64,000 nt of DNA from Azorhizobium oxalatiphilum (GTDB lineage: Bacteria; Pseudomonadota; Alphaproteobacteria; Rhizobiales; Xanthobacteraceae): contig NZ_BMCT01000002.1 in NCBI RefSeq assembly GCF_014635325.1, forward strand, positions 496,001-560,000, read 5' to 3'. Of the stretch, positions 8,372 through 17,288 are shown in pieces. Under the pieces are notes generated by a model. That model did no database searches, was not told the origin of the DNA, and was given only the letters and a program-made list of their open reading frames with translations. Within the stretch, counting starts at the first letter, position 1, and the number at the start of each line of letters is the position of its first letter. Position numbers and translations under genes: made by a program.

Positions 8372-10465
8372 ATGCATTTGACTGTCAAAACAACGCTTGT
8401 TGCCCTGTTCTGCGCCACCAGCGCCCTGCTTGCGGGCGTGTCCGCAACGTCGCTGCAGTCGTCCTACGCACGCTATCAGGCCGCCGATCGCGCGTCGGAT
8501 CTGGCGGACATCAATCGCAACCTGTTCGAGATCCTCGCCAATTATCGCCTTGAGCGATCCGACGGCAACTCCCTGCTTCAGACCCCGCCGGACAAGAACC
8601 AGGCCTCCGTCACCAGCCTGAATGGCCGCCGCGCAAAGGTGGATGCGGGCATGAAGTCGGCCTTCGCCAAAATGGCCGTCGTCAGCGATCCCAAGATCAC
8701 CCGCCTGAGCCAGGACCTCACCGCCGCCTATGACGCCATGAAGCGCCTGCGGGTCGAGGTGGACGCGGCAACGCCCCTGCCCATCGCCAGCCGCAACCCG
8801 CAGCTCGGCGGACGCGTCATGTCGGAGGGCGAGAAGCTGCTCGACACGGTGGCCGGCTATTCCCAGAGCGTGGAGCGCGACATCCGCCAGCTCCAGCCGG
8901 GCCTGTTCCGCTTCATCGCCGTGCGGGCGGCGGCGGGTGACGCCCGCACAGCCGCCGGCAACTCGGCGCTCGTCGTCACCGGCGCGCAGCGCGATGCCCG
9001 CCCCTTCACGCCGAAGGAGACGCTGGCCATCACGGCGGATGACGCCAACACCACGCTGGCCTGGGCGAGCGTGCGCCAGATGGTCGGTGCCGACGACATG
9101 CCCGACAGCCTGAAGGCCGCCGTCGCCAAGGCGCAGGACACCTATTTCGGCGGCCCCTTCCGCACCATGCGCGACCCGCTGGTCTCCAACCTCGCCAGCG
9201 GCAACAAGGGCGAGATCGACGTGACGCAATGGCGCGCGCAGGTCATCCCGGCACTGGAGACTGTGGGCAATGTGGGCGTCGTCGCCATGGACGAGCTGTC
9301 CAATGCCGCCGACCGCACCTCGGCCGACGCCCGCTCCTCGGTGATCACCAATGCCGGCGTCCTGCTGGCGGCGCTGCTGATCGGCCTCGCCGGCCTGTTC
9401 GTGGTGCTGCGCCGGGTGGTTCGTCCCATCTCGCGCCTCACCGACACCATGCAGGCGCTGGCCGGCGGTGATCTCACCGCCGATGTGGCCGGCACCGAGC
9501 GCAAGGACGAGATCGGCGCCATGGCCGGCGCGGTGCTGGTGTTCAAGGAAGAGATGGTCCGCAACGCCACGCTGGAGCGCGAGGCGGCCGAGGGCCGTCA
9601 GGCCGCCGAGGCCGAGCGCCGCGCGAGCATGCTGAAGCTCGCCAGCGATTTCGAGGCTGCCGTGGGCGGCATCATCGGCAACGTCTCCTCGGCGTCCGAT
9701 CAGCTGCACTCCACCGCCCAGTCCATGACCGAGGCGGCGCAGAAGACGTCGAGCCAGTCCACGGCGGTGGCCGCGGCGGCTGAGGAAGCGTCCACGAACG
9801 TGGTGATGGTCGCCTCCTCCGCCGAGCAGCTCGGCTCCTCCGTGGACGAGATCGCCCGGCAGGTGCAGCAGTCGGCGGAGCTGTCCGCCAATGCGGTGTC
9901 GGAAGCGGCAAAGACCGGCTCGGTCATTCAGGAGCTGGCGCAGGCCGCCGCGCGCATCGGCGACTTCATCGGCCTCATTTCCAACATCGCCTCGCAGACC
10001 AATCTGCTGGCCCTCAACGCCACCATCGAGGCGGCGCGGGCGGGCGATGCGGGCAAGGGGTTCGCGGTGGTCGCCTCCGAGGTGAAGGCGCTGGCCAACC
10101 AGACCGCCAAGGCCACCGAGGAGATCGAGGCCCAGATCAACGCCATCCAGGGCACCACCAAGCATGCGGTCTCGGTGATCGAGGGCGTGGGCACGCAGAT
10201 CCGCCGCATGAGCGATGTGGCGTCCGGCATCTCCGCCGCCGTGGAGGAGCAGGGCATCGCCACGCGGGAGATCGTGCGCAACGTGGATCAGGCGGCTTCC
10301 GGCACCAACACCGTGACCACGCACATCACCGACGTGGCCCGCACGGCGGATGCCACCGGTGCTGCGGCGAGCCAGGTTCTGGCTGCCTCCTCCGCGCTCA
10401 CCGATCAGGCCCAGCAGTTGCACACGGAAATGCAGCGCTTCCTGTCCACGGTGCGCGCTGCCTAG
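8372..10465 (+). CDS. Methyl-accepting chemotaxis protein
   Basis: A 697-residue transmembrane chemoreceptor. TM1 is near residues 5-26, then a periplasmic sensor of nearly 300 residues. TM2 ([17 protein letters not shown]) is near 328-345. A HAMP domain follows ([20 protein letters not shown]... KDEIGAM) and then a long cytoplasmic coiled-coil signalling domain. The conserved hairpin tip is near residues 530-585 ([21 protein letters not shown]). It relays ligand binding to CheA/CheW. The sensor domain is not one I can name, so the ligand is unknown. No che genes are nearby. Confidence 0.95.
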   Translation: MHLTVKTTLVALFCATSALLAGVSATSLQSSYARYQAADRASDLADINRNLFEILANYRLERSDGNSLLQTPPDKNQASVTSLNGRRAKVDAGMKSAFAKMAVVSDPKITRLSQDLTAAYDAMKRLRVEVDAATPLPIASRNPQLGGRVMSEGEKLLDTVAGYSQSVERDIRQLQPGLFRFIAVRAAAGDARTAAGNSALVVTGAQRDARPFTPKETLAITADDANTTLAWASVRQMVGADDMPDSLKAAVAKAQDTYFGGPFRTMRDPLVSNLASGNKGEIDVTQWRAQVIPALETVGNVGVVAMDELSNAADRTSADARSSVITNAGVLLAALLIGLAGLFVVLRRVVRPISRLTDTMQALAGGDLTADVAGTERKDEIGAMAGAVLVFKEEMVRNATLEREAAEGRQAAEAERRASMLKLASDFEAAVGGIIGNVSSASDQLHSTAQSMTEAAQKTSSQSTAVAAAAEEASTNVVMVASSAEQLGSSVDEIARQVQQSAELSANAVSEAAKTGSVIQELAQAAARIGDFIGLISNIASQTNLLALNATIEAARAGDAGKGFAVVASEVKALANQTAKATEEIEAQINAIQGTTKHAVSVIEGVGTQIRRMSDVASGISAAVEEQGIATREIVRNVDQAASGTNTVTTHITDVARTADATGAAASQVLAASSALTDQAQQLHTEMQRFLSTVRAA

Positions 10466-10566
10466 AGCATGTTTGGCTTGGACTGCTCCGCAATCCAAGC
10501 CGAAAAACATTCTCTATCAATAAGTTGGAGTGCTTCAGTGTTTCCATGAAGCAATGAAGCGCTCCA
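10463..10566. repeat. Interspersed two-hairpin intergenic repeat, copy A
   Basis: It starts at the chemoreceptor stop codon. The first hairpin has arms GGCTTGGA / TCCAAGCC around CTGCTCCGCAA. After ACATTCTCTATCA comes a second hairpin with arms GGAGTGCTTCA / TGAAGCGCTCC. A second, diverged copy is at 25617-25718 in the same arrangement. Confidence 0.8.
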
Positions 10567-10588
10567 AGGCGGATCAGCTAAAGAAAAA

Positions 10589-10623
10589 AGCGCGGCGGCT
10601 GTCACGAGACGGCCGCCGCGCTT
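10589..10623 (-). terminator. Rho-independent terminator of the aldo-keto reductase gene
   Basis: GC-rich stem AGCGCGGCGGC / GCCGCCGCGCT. On the minus strand the stem is followed by CTTTTTTCTT (plus-strand A-run 10581-10590). It lies just after the leftward reductase gene. Confidence 0.8.
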
Positions 10624-10629
10624 CTTGTT

Positions 10630-11643
10630 TCACGCCCCGCCGGGCAACGGGGCCGCCAGGTCCACCAGCCCCGCCGCGCGCAGCTCGCGCCAGAAGTCGG
10701 CGGGGACCTGCTCGCGGAAGGCCGCGCCGTCCTCGGCGATGCGCTCGGGCCGGCTGGCGCCGGGGATGATGGCCGCGACCGCCGGATGGGCCAGCGAGAA
10801 TTGCTGCCCCGCCGCCTTCATGCTGACCTTGTGGCGGTCGGCGATGGCCTTGATGCGGGCGATCTTCTCGGCCATGGGCGGGGTGACGGGCGCATATTCG
10901 AAGTTCGGCCCACCCACGAGGGCGCCCGAGCTGTAGGGCCCGCCGACCACGATGCCGAGGCCCCGCTCCGCCACCATGGGCATCACCCGCTGCAAGGCAC
11001 GGGAATGGTCCAGCAACGTGTAGCGGCCGGCCAGCAGGAAGGCGTCGGGCTTCGGCTCCTCCAGCTCCAGCACCAGCTCGATGGGCTCCACCTTGTTGAC
11101 GCCGAGGCCCCAGGCCTTGATCACGCCCTCATCGCGCAGCCGGTCCAGCGCGCGGAAGGCGCCGGTGCGCGCCTCCTCGAACTTTTCGAGCCAGCGGTCG
11201 CCCCAGAAGTCCTGCGCCAGATCATGCACGAAGGCGATCTCGATGTGATCGGTCTTCAGCCGCTTCAGGCTGTCCTCGATGGAGCGCAGGGTGGCGTCGT
11301 GGGTATAGTCGTTGACGACCTTGTTCGGGCGGCCGTGCTTGAACACCTCGCCCTTCTCGCCCTGATCGCGGGCGCTGATGTCCTCGATCTCGTCGAGGAT
11401 GACGCGGCCCACCTTGGTGCTGATCACATATTCATTGCGCGGCTTGCCGCCGAGCGCCTCGCCCATGCGGATCTCGGCAAGGCCCGCACCGTAGAAGGGC
11501 GCGTTGTCATAATAGCGGATGCCGTCGGCCTACGCCGCCTCCACGGTGGCGAGCGCCTCGGCTTCGGGAATGTCGCGGAACATGTTGCCCAGCGGCGCGG
11601 CGCCGAAGCCGAGGCGGCCGGGGAGAATATCTTTCAGTGCCAT
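10630..11643 (-). pseudogene. Aldo/keto reductase gene interrupted by an amber codon
   Basis: From the ATG at 11641-11643 the frame reads MALKDILPGRLGFGAAPLGN and continues to 10630, but codon 38 is TAG (11530-11532). The surrounding sequence (EAA-stop-ADGIRYYDNAPFYG) shows a lost Trp codon, TGG to TAG. The catalytic tetrad of the family is all downstream: Asp46, Tyr51, Lys77, His140. The intact ORF left after the stop (from ATG 11466) lacks Asp46 and Tyr51, so it should be inactive. Without the stop it would be a normal 337-residue reductase of the D-threo-aldose 1-dehydrogenase-like branch (AFVHDLAQDFWGDRW). It is a recent nonsense mutation or a sequencing error. Confidence 0.85.
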
Positions 11644-11737
11644 GGTCAGAATCCTCTGTCCGGTTGGATGAAATCATGGCCTCCGACCGGCTCGGGCGGG
11701 GGCGTTGCCCCCCCCCGCCCGCCTGCCGCCGGCCGGT

Positions 11738-12478
11738 TCAGAACTCCTGCGCCGTGGGGCGCAGAACGATCTCGTTGATGTCCACGTCCGCCGGCTGGGC
11801 GATGGCGAAAGCGATGGCCCGCGCAACGGAGCTGGCCGGAATGGCCTGCTTGTAGAAATCCAGCACGGCGGACTGCGCCGTGCCGGTGGTGGCGAGCTTC
11901 AGGTCGCTGTCCACGGCGCCCGGCTCGATGGAGGTGACGCGCACCTTGCCGCCGACTTCCTGCCGCAGGCCCTCGGAGATGGCCCGCACGGCGAACTTGG
12001 TGCCGGAATAGACCGTCCCGCCCGGTGCGAAGACCTTGAGGCCGGCCACGGAGCTGAGGTTGATGATGTGGCCGCGCTCCTGCTTAAGGAAGCCCGGCAG
12101 CACGGCGGCGATGCCGTAGAGCGTGCCCTTGATGTTGACGTCGATCATGGCATCCCATTCGTCCGTATTGACTTCGGCCATGGGACGGATGGGCATGAGC
12201 CCGGCATTGTTGATCAACACGTCAAGCCCGCCGAAATCGGCGATCACCGCCGCTACGACGGCCGTCACCTGCTGCTTGTCGACCACGTCGAGCGCATAGG
12301 CCCGCGCCTCGCCACCGGCTGCGGTGATCGCGGCAACCACCTCATCCAGCTTGTCCTTGCGCCGGGCGGCCACGGCGACGCGGGCGCCCTTCGACGCCAG
12401 ATGGCGCGCCGTCTCGGCGCCCAGCCCGGTGCCGCCGCCGGTGATCAGGACGATCTTGCCCTTGATGTCTTCACTCAT
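11738..12478 (-). CDS. SDR family oxidoreductase
   Basis: A 246-residue classical SDR: cofactor motif TGGGTGLG at residues 13-20, NNAG mid-protein, and YSGTK as the catalytic Tyr-Lys pair. It starts at MSEDIKGK (ATG 12476-12478), which has GGAAGGA at good distance; an upstream ATG would add an untypical leader. It belongs to the YdfG-like/serine-3-dehydrogenase-like group by eye; the substrate is unknown. It is leftward, between the broken aldo-keto reductase and a small monooxygenase gene, in what looks like a detoxification/redox set with the PfpI protein further upstream. Confidence 0.92.
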   Translation of the reverse strand: MSEDIKGKIVLITGGGTGLGAETARHLASKGARVAVAARRKDKLDEVVAAITAAGGEARAYALDVVDKQQVTAVVAAVIADFGGLDVLINNAGLMPIRPMAEVNTDEWDAMIDVNIKGTLYGIAAVLPGFLKQERGHIINLSSVAGLKVFAPGGTVYSGTKFAVRAISEGLRQEVGGKVRVTSIEPGAVDSDLKLATTGTAQSAVLDFYKQAIPASSVARAIAFAIAQPADVDINEIVLRPTAQEF

Positions 12479-12546
12479 GATTTCAATCCTTCCGACGTCC
12501 ATGCGTGCCGGCCCGCGGATCATCGCAGGCCCCGGCGCGCGATCCC

Positions 12547-12840
12547 TCAGGCCACGTCCACCGGGTCGAGCAGCTGCGACGCGCGCTCGGCCAGATCGTT
12601 GATGTGGGCGAAATAGTGCTTGAAGTGCTCCGTCTCGCGATGGGCGGTCACGGCCGCCTGATCCACATAGAGCTCATCGAGGATGAAGCGGCCGGCATCG
12701 GCCTGATCCACCCAGATGTCCCAGCGCAGGTTGCCCGGCTCGGCCCGGCAGGAGCCGACCATGCCGGCGAGCAGCGCCTTCAGTTCCTCCGTCTTGCCCG
12801 GACGGGCCTTCAGGATGGCCACGATCTTCACGTTCGACAT
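12547..12840 (-). CDS. Putative quinol monooxygenase (ABM domain)
   Basis: A 97-residue protein of the antibiotic-biosynthesis-monooxygenase (ABM, YgiN-like) fold. KIVAILKARPGKTEELKALLAGMV forms the first strand-helix, ILDELYVDQAAVTAHRETEHFKHY the conserved second half. Small ABM proteins are dimeric, cofactor-free oxygenases or quinone-handling proteins in the cytoplasm. The start ATG is at 12838-12840. It is 68 bp upstream of the SDR on the same strand, suggesting shared transcription. Confidence 0.9.
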   Translation of the reverse strand: MSNVKIVAILKARPGKTEELKALLAGMVGSCRAEPGNLRWDIWVDQADAGRFILDELYVDQAAVTAHRETEHFKHYFAHINDLAERASQLLDPVDVA

Positions 12841-12881
12841 GTCTTTGGTCCTTGTTCGCAATTGAATCGGGTCGAAAGCGG

Positions 12882-13454
12882 CTAGCCGCCCGGCCATGCC
12901 TTGAGCACCTGCACACCCGGCGGCATCGCGCCGGGCCAGAGCTGGAGCAGGTAGACGTCCCGGCCCTCCAGCCCATCCGCGCTCAGCGTATCCAGCCCGG
13001 ACAGGACGGCGCGGACACCGAGCGGACCCGCCGGCACCGCGAGGCGCGGCGCGGTGGGTTCGTAATCGGTGAGGCCCGCCAGAACCAGCGTGCCGGAAGG
13101 ACTGGCGAAGCCCGCCTCCACCACGTGCTGGCCGGCGGAAAGGTCCGGCTCCGGCCGCGCATTGTGCCACTCCACGCGCAGCGGCACCGGCATGTTGCGC
13201 GCGGTGTGCAGGATCACCGCATACGGCCCCGCCATGAGGCGACGGGCGATGGCGGCATCGTCATAACCCTCCGGCAGGGCCGGATGGGCCGCATCGCGCA
13301 GATAAATCTGGAAGAAGTCGGCGAGCAGCGTGCCCTCGAACAGCACTTTTGCGGGAGCCCCGGCAGCGGCCTTCTGGCTGAGAGCCCGATCGGTCATGGC
13401 CAGTCCTCCCCATGCTGAGCCCAGTACAAGCAGCGTGCGCCGGCTAAACGTCAT
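12882..13454 (-). CDS. Hypothetical exported protein with Tat-like signal
   Basis: A 190-residue protein starting MTFSRRTLLVLGSAWGGLAM, with twin Arg followed by a hydrophobic stretch and a likely cleavage site around ALSQKA, so it is probably exported, perhaps through Tat. The mature part has no motif I recognise; it contains GQHVVEAGFASPSGTLVLAGL and a central VILHTARNMPVPLRVEW. The start ATG has AAGG upstream. It lies 41 bp upstream of the ABM gene on the same strand and may be cotranscribed with it. Confidence 0.75.
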   Translation of the reverse strand: MTFSRRTLLVLGSAWGGLAMTDRALSQKAAAGAPAKVLFEGTLLADFFQIYLRDAAHPALPEGYDDAAIARRLMAGPYAVILHTARNMPVPLRVEWHNARPEPDLSAGQHVVEAGFASPSGTLVLAGLTDYEPTAPRLAVPAGPLGVRAVLSGLDTLSADGLEGRDVYLLQLWPGAMPPGVQVLKAWPGG

Positions 13455-13563
13455 GATGGCCTTGCGGAAATGACCTCACCCGGAGCCAACTATGGCCTGT
13501 ATCAGGAGAATTCGGCAAATCCGCAGGCCGCGGCGGCGGGTTTCAGCCCCGCCGCGCGCATCT

Positions 13564-14364
13564 TCAGGCCGCCACCAGCACGCGGTCCAGCGCCGCCACG
13601 AAGCGTTCCGCAATCGGGTGGTCCGAGCGGGGGTTCTGGCCGGTGATCAGCTCGCGATCCTCAACCACATTGGGCTCGAAATTCACCGGGGTGGTGACGA
13701 CCTTGCCGCCCGCCGTTTCCAGCGCGTCCACCACGCTGAAGTAGAGCTTGGCATGCAGCACATAGTCCTCCACCACCTTCTCCTCGCTGTTGGAGAAGAC
13801 GGTCATGGCATAGCCCTCATACTGCCAGCCCTTCGCCCACTCGCGGGCCTTGGCCGTATCACCGGCGATGAGGGCGGCGCGGAACTCGCGGGCGTGGGGC
13901 ATGGCCGCCGTCACCGCGATCGGGCCGTGGCACAGCAGTGCGGTCGGCTTGGAGCGCGCGTGGAAGTGGCGCAGGATCACGCCGACCTCGGCATCCTGCA
14001 TCAGATCCACCCCCGGCGCCTGCCCGCCGGGCACGAACACGCCGGCATAGGGCTCCAGCCCGTCCGCGATCACGTCCTTCAGGGCGCGGACGTTGGTCAT
14101 GGCCGGGTCGGTGGCGAAGAAGGCCTTGGCCCGCTCATAGGCAGCCACGTCATCGCCGAAATGCTCGGCGCTGTCGGAGGCCGGATCGATGGTCGGCTGC
14201 GTGCCGTCCGGGGTGGCGAACACCACCTCATAGCCGGCGGCGATCACCGCCATGGCCGGCACCACCGTCTCGTTGAGATACTGCCCGGTGGGCGCCCATC
14301 CGCCGCCCTCAATCTCGATGCGGGTGGCATTCGAACCGATTACGAGAACCTTGCCCTTGCTCAT
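13564..14364 (-). CDS. DJ-1/PfpI family protein (type 1 glutamine amidotransferase-like)
   Basis: A 266-residue DJ-1/PfpI-superfamily protein with the nucleophile-elbow cysteine Cys145 in ALLCHGPIA, directly followed by His146, and the upstream FVPGGQAPG segment. Such proteins include Hsp31-like glyoxalase III/deglycases and chaperones. The start is taken at MSKGKVLVIG (ATG 14362-14364) with GGAGG upstream, instead of a longer frame starting at 14439. It is divergent from a LysR regulator, with about 127 bp between; that regulator probably controls it. Confidence 0.9.
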   Translation of the reverse strand: MSKGKVLVIGSNATRIEIEGGGWAPTGQYLNETVVPAMAVIAAGYEVVFATPDGTQPTIDPASDSAEHFGDDVAAYERAKAFFATDPAMTNVRALKDVIADGLEPYAGVFVPGGQAPGVDLMQDAEVGVILRHFHARSKPTALLCHGPIAVTAAMPHAREFRAALIAGDTAKAREWAKGWQYEGYAMTVFSNSEEKVVEDYVLHAKLYFSVVDALETAGGKVVTTPVNFEPNVVEDRELITGQNPRSDHPIAERFVAALDRVLVAA

Positions 14365-14491
14365 GTCTGCCTCCATCGGATCAGGGGCCGGATTTGCGTG
14401 ACCCCGTTTGGATGGGCAGACCATGCGCCTTCCCCACATATTGCAGAAGTTTATTGCTGTGATTTCAGATATTCACGTGGCATTATAACTG

Positions 14492-15400
14492 ATGCGCTAC
14501 GATCTGAACCTGCTGCCGGTCTTCCTCACGCTCATGGAGGAGCGCAGCGTCACCCGCGCGGCGGAGCGCCTCGGCATGACGCAGCCGGCCCTCTCCAACG
14601 CCCTCGCCCGGCTGCGGGTGGTGCTGCGCGATCCGCTGTTCGTGCGCGAGCGCTACGGCATCCAGCCCACCGAACTGGCGCTGGAACTGGCGCCGGTGCT
14701 CGCCTCAGCGCTCGGCCAGATCGACGAGATGGTGCGCGGCCAGCAGGAGTTCGATCCCGCCACGGCGGAACGCCTGTTCACCCTCGCGCCCAACTCCTAT
14801 GTCGAGTTCGTGCTGGTGCCCGCCGTGGTGGCGCGGCTCAACGAGGTGGCGCCCGGCATCCGCCTGCGCCTCACGCCCTATGGCTCGGATCTCGCCGAGA
14901 CCGGCGTCGTCTCCGGCACCACCGCGCTAGCGCTCGGGCGCTTCACCGAGGTGCCGGACAATCTGGTGGTGCAGCATCTGATGGACGACGGCCTCGCCTG
15001 CGTGGTGCGGGCCGGCCATCCCGACGTTGGCGACAAACTCACCCGCGCCACCTACGAGCGCCTGCGCCATGTGAACGTGCTGCCGCCGGGGCGGCTCAAG
15101 GCGGGCCTGTTCCAGGCGCTGGAGCGGCAGGGGCTGAAGCGGGAGGTGGCGGTGTCCGTGACGCACTTCCTCGCCATTCCGGAGATGGTGGCGGTGAGCG
15201 ATTATTGCGCCACCCTGCCCCGGCTCATCTGCTCCCGCATCGCCCATGACACGCGGCTGAAGATCCTGCCGGCACCGGTGGATCTGGGCACCTTCCCGGT
15301 GGACATGGCCTGGCACGTCCGCTACCGCGCCGACCCCGCCCACCGCTGGCTGCGCGGGCTGATCAGCGAGGTGGCGCGGGAGGTGGTGGCGGGCGCGTGA
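14492..15400 (+). CDS. LysR family transcriptional regulator
   Basis: A 302-residue LTTR. The N-terminal winged helix covers residues 1-60 (DLNLLPVFLTLMEERSVTRAAERLGMTQPALSNALARL), followed by the two-lobe effector domain. It resembles the NodD/LinR-type branch with an RYDLNLL start. It is divergent from the DJ-1/PfpI gene; the AT-rich gap (14365-14491) contains the likely LTTR site and both promoters. The inducer is unknown. Confidence 0.93.
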   Translation: MRYDLNLLPVFLTLMEERSVTRAAERLGMTQPALSNALARLRVVLRDPLFVRERYGIQPTELALELAPVLASALGQIDEMVRGQQEFDPATAERLFTLAPNSYVEFVLVPAVVARLNEVAPGIRLRLTPYGSDLAETGVVSGTTALALGRFTEVPDNLVVQHLMDDGLACVVRAGHPDVGDKLTRATYERLRHVNVLPPGRLKAGLFQALERQGLKREVAVSVTHFLAIPEMVAVSDYCATLPRLICSRIAHDTRLKILPAPVDLGTFPVDMAWHVRYRADPAHRWLRGLISEVAREVVAGA

Positions 15401-15473
15401 GGGGGCGCGCGGGAGGGTAGAGGGGACCTGTTGCTCTGGCCGGGAGCGGTCGGCAGAATGCCGGGCGGGCAAG

Positions 15474-15508
15474 CCCTCTCCCGCTTGCGGGGGAGGATTG
15501 GGAGGGGG
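15474..15508 (+). repeat. GC-rich intergenic repeat, forward copy
   Basis: It contains CTCTCCCGCTTGCGGGGGAG followed by GATTGGGAGGGGG. The inner part is a short hairpin (CCCGC TTG CGGGG). The same element occurs inverted at 15618-15653 and again at 30307-30344. Confidence 0.8.
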
Positions 15509-15617
15509 CCCAGCGGGACATATAGGGCGCGCGCGACCTGCGGGATTGGCGCAGTGGCGGGCGTGCCGGGGACCGCTGGAGACCACAGCCGCGGCGACAA
15601 GGGGGGACGGCGCTCTG

Positions 15618-15653
15618 CCCCCTCCCCAACCCTCCCCCGCAAGCGGGAGAGGG
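15618..15653 (-). repeat. GC-rich intergenic repeat, inverted copy
   Basis: Near-exact reverse complement of the copy at 15474-15508 (CCCCGCAAGCGGGAGAGGG end). The pair would form a long stem around 110 bp of spacer. Confidence 0.8.
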
Positions 15654-15753
15654 AGCCTGTTGCGCTGGTGGAAAGGAACCACGCCGCATCCCTGCCGCAA
15701 AGCCCCCAATAGCTAAGAGAAGGGACGCGTTGCGCGTCCGCTCAGCGTCCCCC

Positions 15754-16698
15754 TCACAACTCCAGCACCAGCCGCTCACCCGCCGACTGCGCCACGCAGG
15801 GCATGAGCTTGTGCCCGCGCTCCGTAGGCGACAGGCAGCGGTCGCGGTGGAGCGGCGTGCCTTCCAGATACGTCACCGCGCAGGTGCCGCAGATGCCGCC
15901 GCCGCAGGAGACGTGCACGTCCGCGCCCGCCGCGCTGAGCGCATCCGCCATGCTGGCGCCCGCCGGAACCTCGATCTCAAGCCCGGACTTCGCCAGCACC
16001 AGCGTATAGGCGCGCGCATCCGGGTCCGGCACCAGAGGCGGCGGCACGAACAGCTCCAGATGCACCCGCTCGGCCGGCCAGCCGTCGGTGAGCGACGAAA
16101 AATCCTCCAGCATGGGCACGGGGCCGCAGCAGGCGGCGCTCGCCCCCTCCGGTGCCCCGGCCAGCATGTCCGCCAGACGCGGGCGGGCGATGCGCGTGGT
16201 GTCATGCACCTGCGCGAGACCCGAGGCCACCAGCGGCGCGATCTGGTCGGCCAGCGGCGGCGTGCCCCGGCTCATCACATGCAGGCGGAAATCGCTGCGC
16301 CCCTGGGCCAGCAGCGCGGAGGCCGCCGACAGGAAGGGCGTGACGCCAATGCCGCCGGCCACGAACAGATGGAAGCCCGCCCCCAGCGGCACGCCGCCGC
16401 GCGGCAGGCTCACATGCATCTCGTCGCCGCATTTTACCTGATCATGCAGCAGCATGGAGCCGCCCCGCCCCTCCACCTCGCGCTTGACCGCGATCACATA
16501 GCGGTCCTTGGCATGCGGCGGGCCGCAGAGCGAATAGGTGCGGATCAGCCCGCCGGGCAGGAACAGGTCCAGATGCGCGCCGGGCCGGGCGGGCGGCAGC
16601 TCCCACCCTTCCGGATCCTGAAGCGTGAAGCGCTTGACGCCCTCCCCCACCTCCTCGATGGCGGTGACGCGGGTGAGGATGGCCGAGTGCCGACGCAT
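15754..16698 (-). CDS. PDR/VanB family oxidoreductase (flavin and 2Fe-2S reductase)
   Basis: A 314-residue phthalate dioxygenase reductase-type protein. The N-terminal flavin-binding barrel has RTYSLCG, the NAD-binding region has FVAGGIGVTPFLSAA, and the C-terminal plant-type ferredoxin domain has CGGGICGTCAVTYLEG and a later RDRCL. It passes electrons from NAD(P)H through flavin and 2Fe-2S to a partner, usually a Rieske oxygenase. No oxygenase gene is adjacent. Its ATG overlaps the stop of the MOSC gene by one base, so the two are coupled and probably function together. Confidence 0.92.
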   Translation of the reverse strand: MRRHSAILTRVTAIEEVGEGVKRFTLQDPEGWELPPARPGAHLDLFLPGGLIRTYSLCGPPHAKDRYVIAVKREVEGRGGSMLLHDQVKCGDEMHVSLPRGGVPLGAGFHLFVAGGIGVTPFLSAASALLAQGRSDFRLHVMSRGTPPLADQIAPLVASGLAQVHDTTRIARPRLADMLAGAPEGASAACCGPVPMLEDFSSLTDGWPAERVHLELFVPPPLVPDPDARAYTLVLAKSGLEIEVPAGASMADALSAAGADVHVSCGGGICGTCAVTYLEGTPLHRDRCLSPTERGHKLMPCVAQSAGERLVLEL

Positions 16699-17207
16699 CA
16701 GAGGCTCCGCACCAGATCGCCGATGCGCACCGTGCCGCCTTCCAGAATGCGGCAGTTGAGGCCGGAGCGGTTGATCAGCGGGTCAAAGATCACCTTGCCG
16801 GTGATCTCCTCGATGTGGCGGCAGGGAATGGAGAGGCGGGTCGCCTCCAGCAGCGTCTCGCCCAGCCAGAAGCGGCGGCCCACCAGATGGTTGAGCGGCA
16901 CGCCTTCCACGGTCACGTTGCGGCGGTGCTCCTCGGGGCCGAGGTCGATCTTGTGGTCGCGCTTCAGAGCTTCCAGCGTCTCGATCTCGAACAAAGTCAC
17001 CTGCCGGCCGTCCTCGGGGCGGTCGGAGTAGAAGCCTTGCTCGCGGCCGATCATGTAGCGGTCGCCCTCGATGCCCTTGCCGGCGATCAGCTTGATCTCC
17101 TCCATGGCCCGCATGGGCAGGAAGGCGCGGGCGGTGATGTGCAGATGGCGCACCACGCCGGTGAAGGCGAGGGTCGCGGTCTCGACAGAGGGTTGCAGGG
17201 TCAGCAT
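16698..17207 (-). CDS. MOSC domain-containing protein
   Basis: A 169-residue MOSC-fold protein starting at ATG 17205-17207 behind GGAGG. Typical features are KGIEGDRY near residues 46-53, VTLFEIETLEAL, RRNVTVEGVPLNHLVGRRF, and a cysteine in LSIPCRHI, with another in SGLNCRIL. MOSC domains bind molybdenum cofactor (mARC, YiiM). Coupling to a VanB-type flavin/2Fe-2S reductase suggests a two-part Mo reductase, analogous to YiiM/YcbX-type N-hydroxylated-base reduction. That partner role is inference. Confidence 0.9.
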   Translation of the reverse strand: MLTLQPSVETATLAFTGVVRHLHITARAFLPMRAMEEIKLIAGKGIEGDRYMIGREQGFYSDRPEDGRQVTLFEIETLEALKRDHKIDLGPEEHRRNVTVEGVPLNHLVGRRFWLGETLLEATRLSIPCRHIEEITGKVIFDPLINRSGLNCRILEGGTVRIGDLVRSL

Positions 17208-17243
17208 TCTTGGGGCCTCCCGGTTGAGCGTTGAGACGGAAAA

Positions 17244-17272
17244 GTCCCCGGAGGCGCGCAACCTCCGGGGAC
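17244..17272 (-). terminator. Terminator of the MHS transporter gene
   Basis: Perfect 11-bp stem GTCCCCGGAGG / CCTCCGGGGAC with a 7-base loop. On the minus strand it is followed by TTTT. It lies between the transporter stop (17289) and the MOSC gene. Confidence 0.85.
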
Positions 17273-17288
17273 AGGGACGGGATGAGCG

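Larger units (their letters stand above)
15401..15753. other. Intergenic region carrying an inverted pair of GC-rich repeats
   Basis: This 353-bp gap between convergent genes (LysR regulator and VanB-type reductase) holds two inverted copies of a GC-rich repeat and no credible gene. Reading frames here are products of the repeats. Confidence 0.7.

Noticed and set aside
8366-10510. 714-codon antisense frame over the chemoreceptor
   Set aside because: Low-complexity His/Gly/Arg composition with no family features; mirrors the real gene.
15363-15779. Proteins encoded in the GC-rich repeat region
   Set aside because: Frames arise from the inverted repeats in all directions; Pro/Arg/Gly only.
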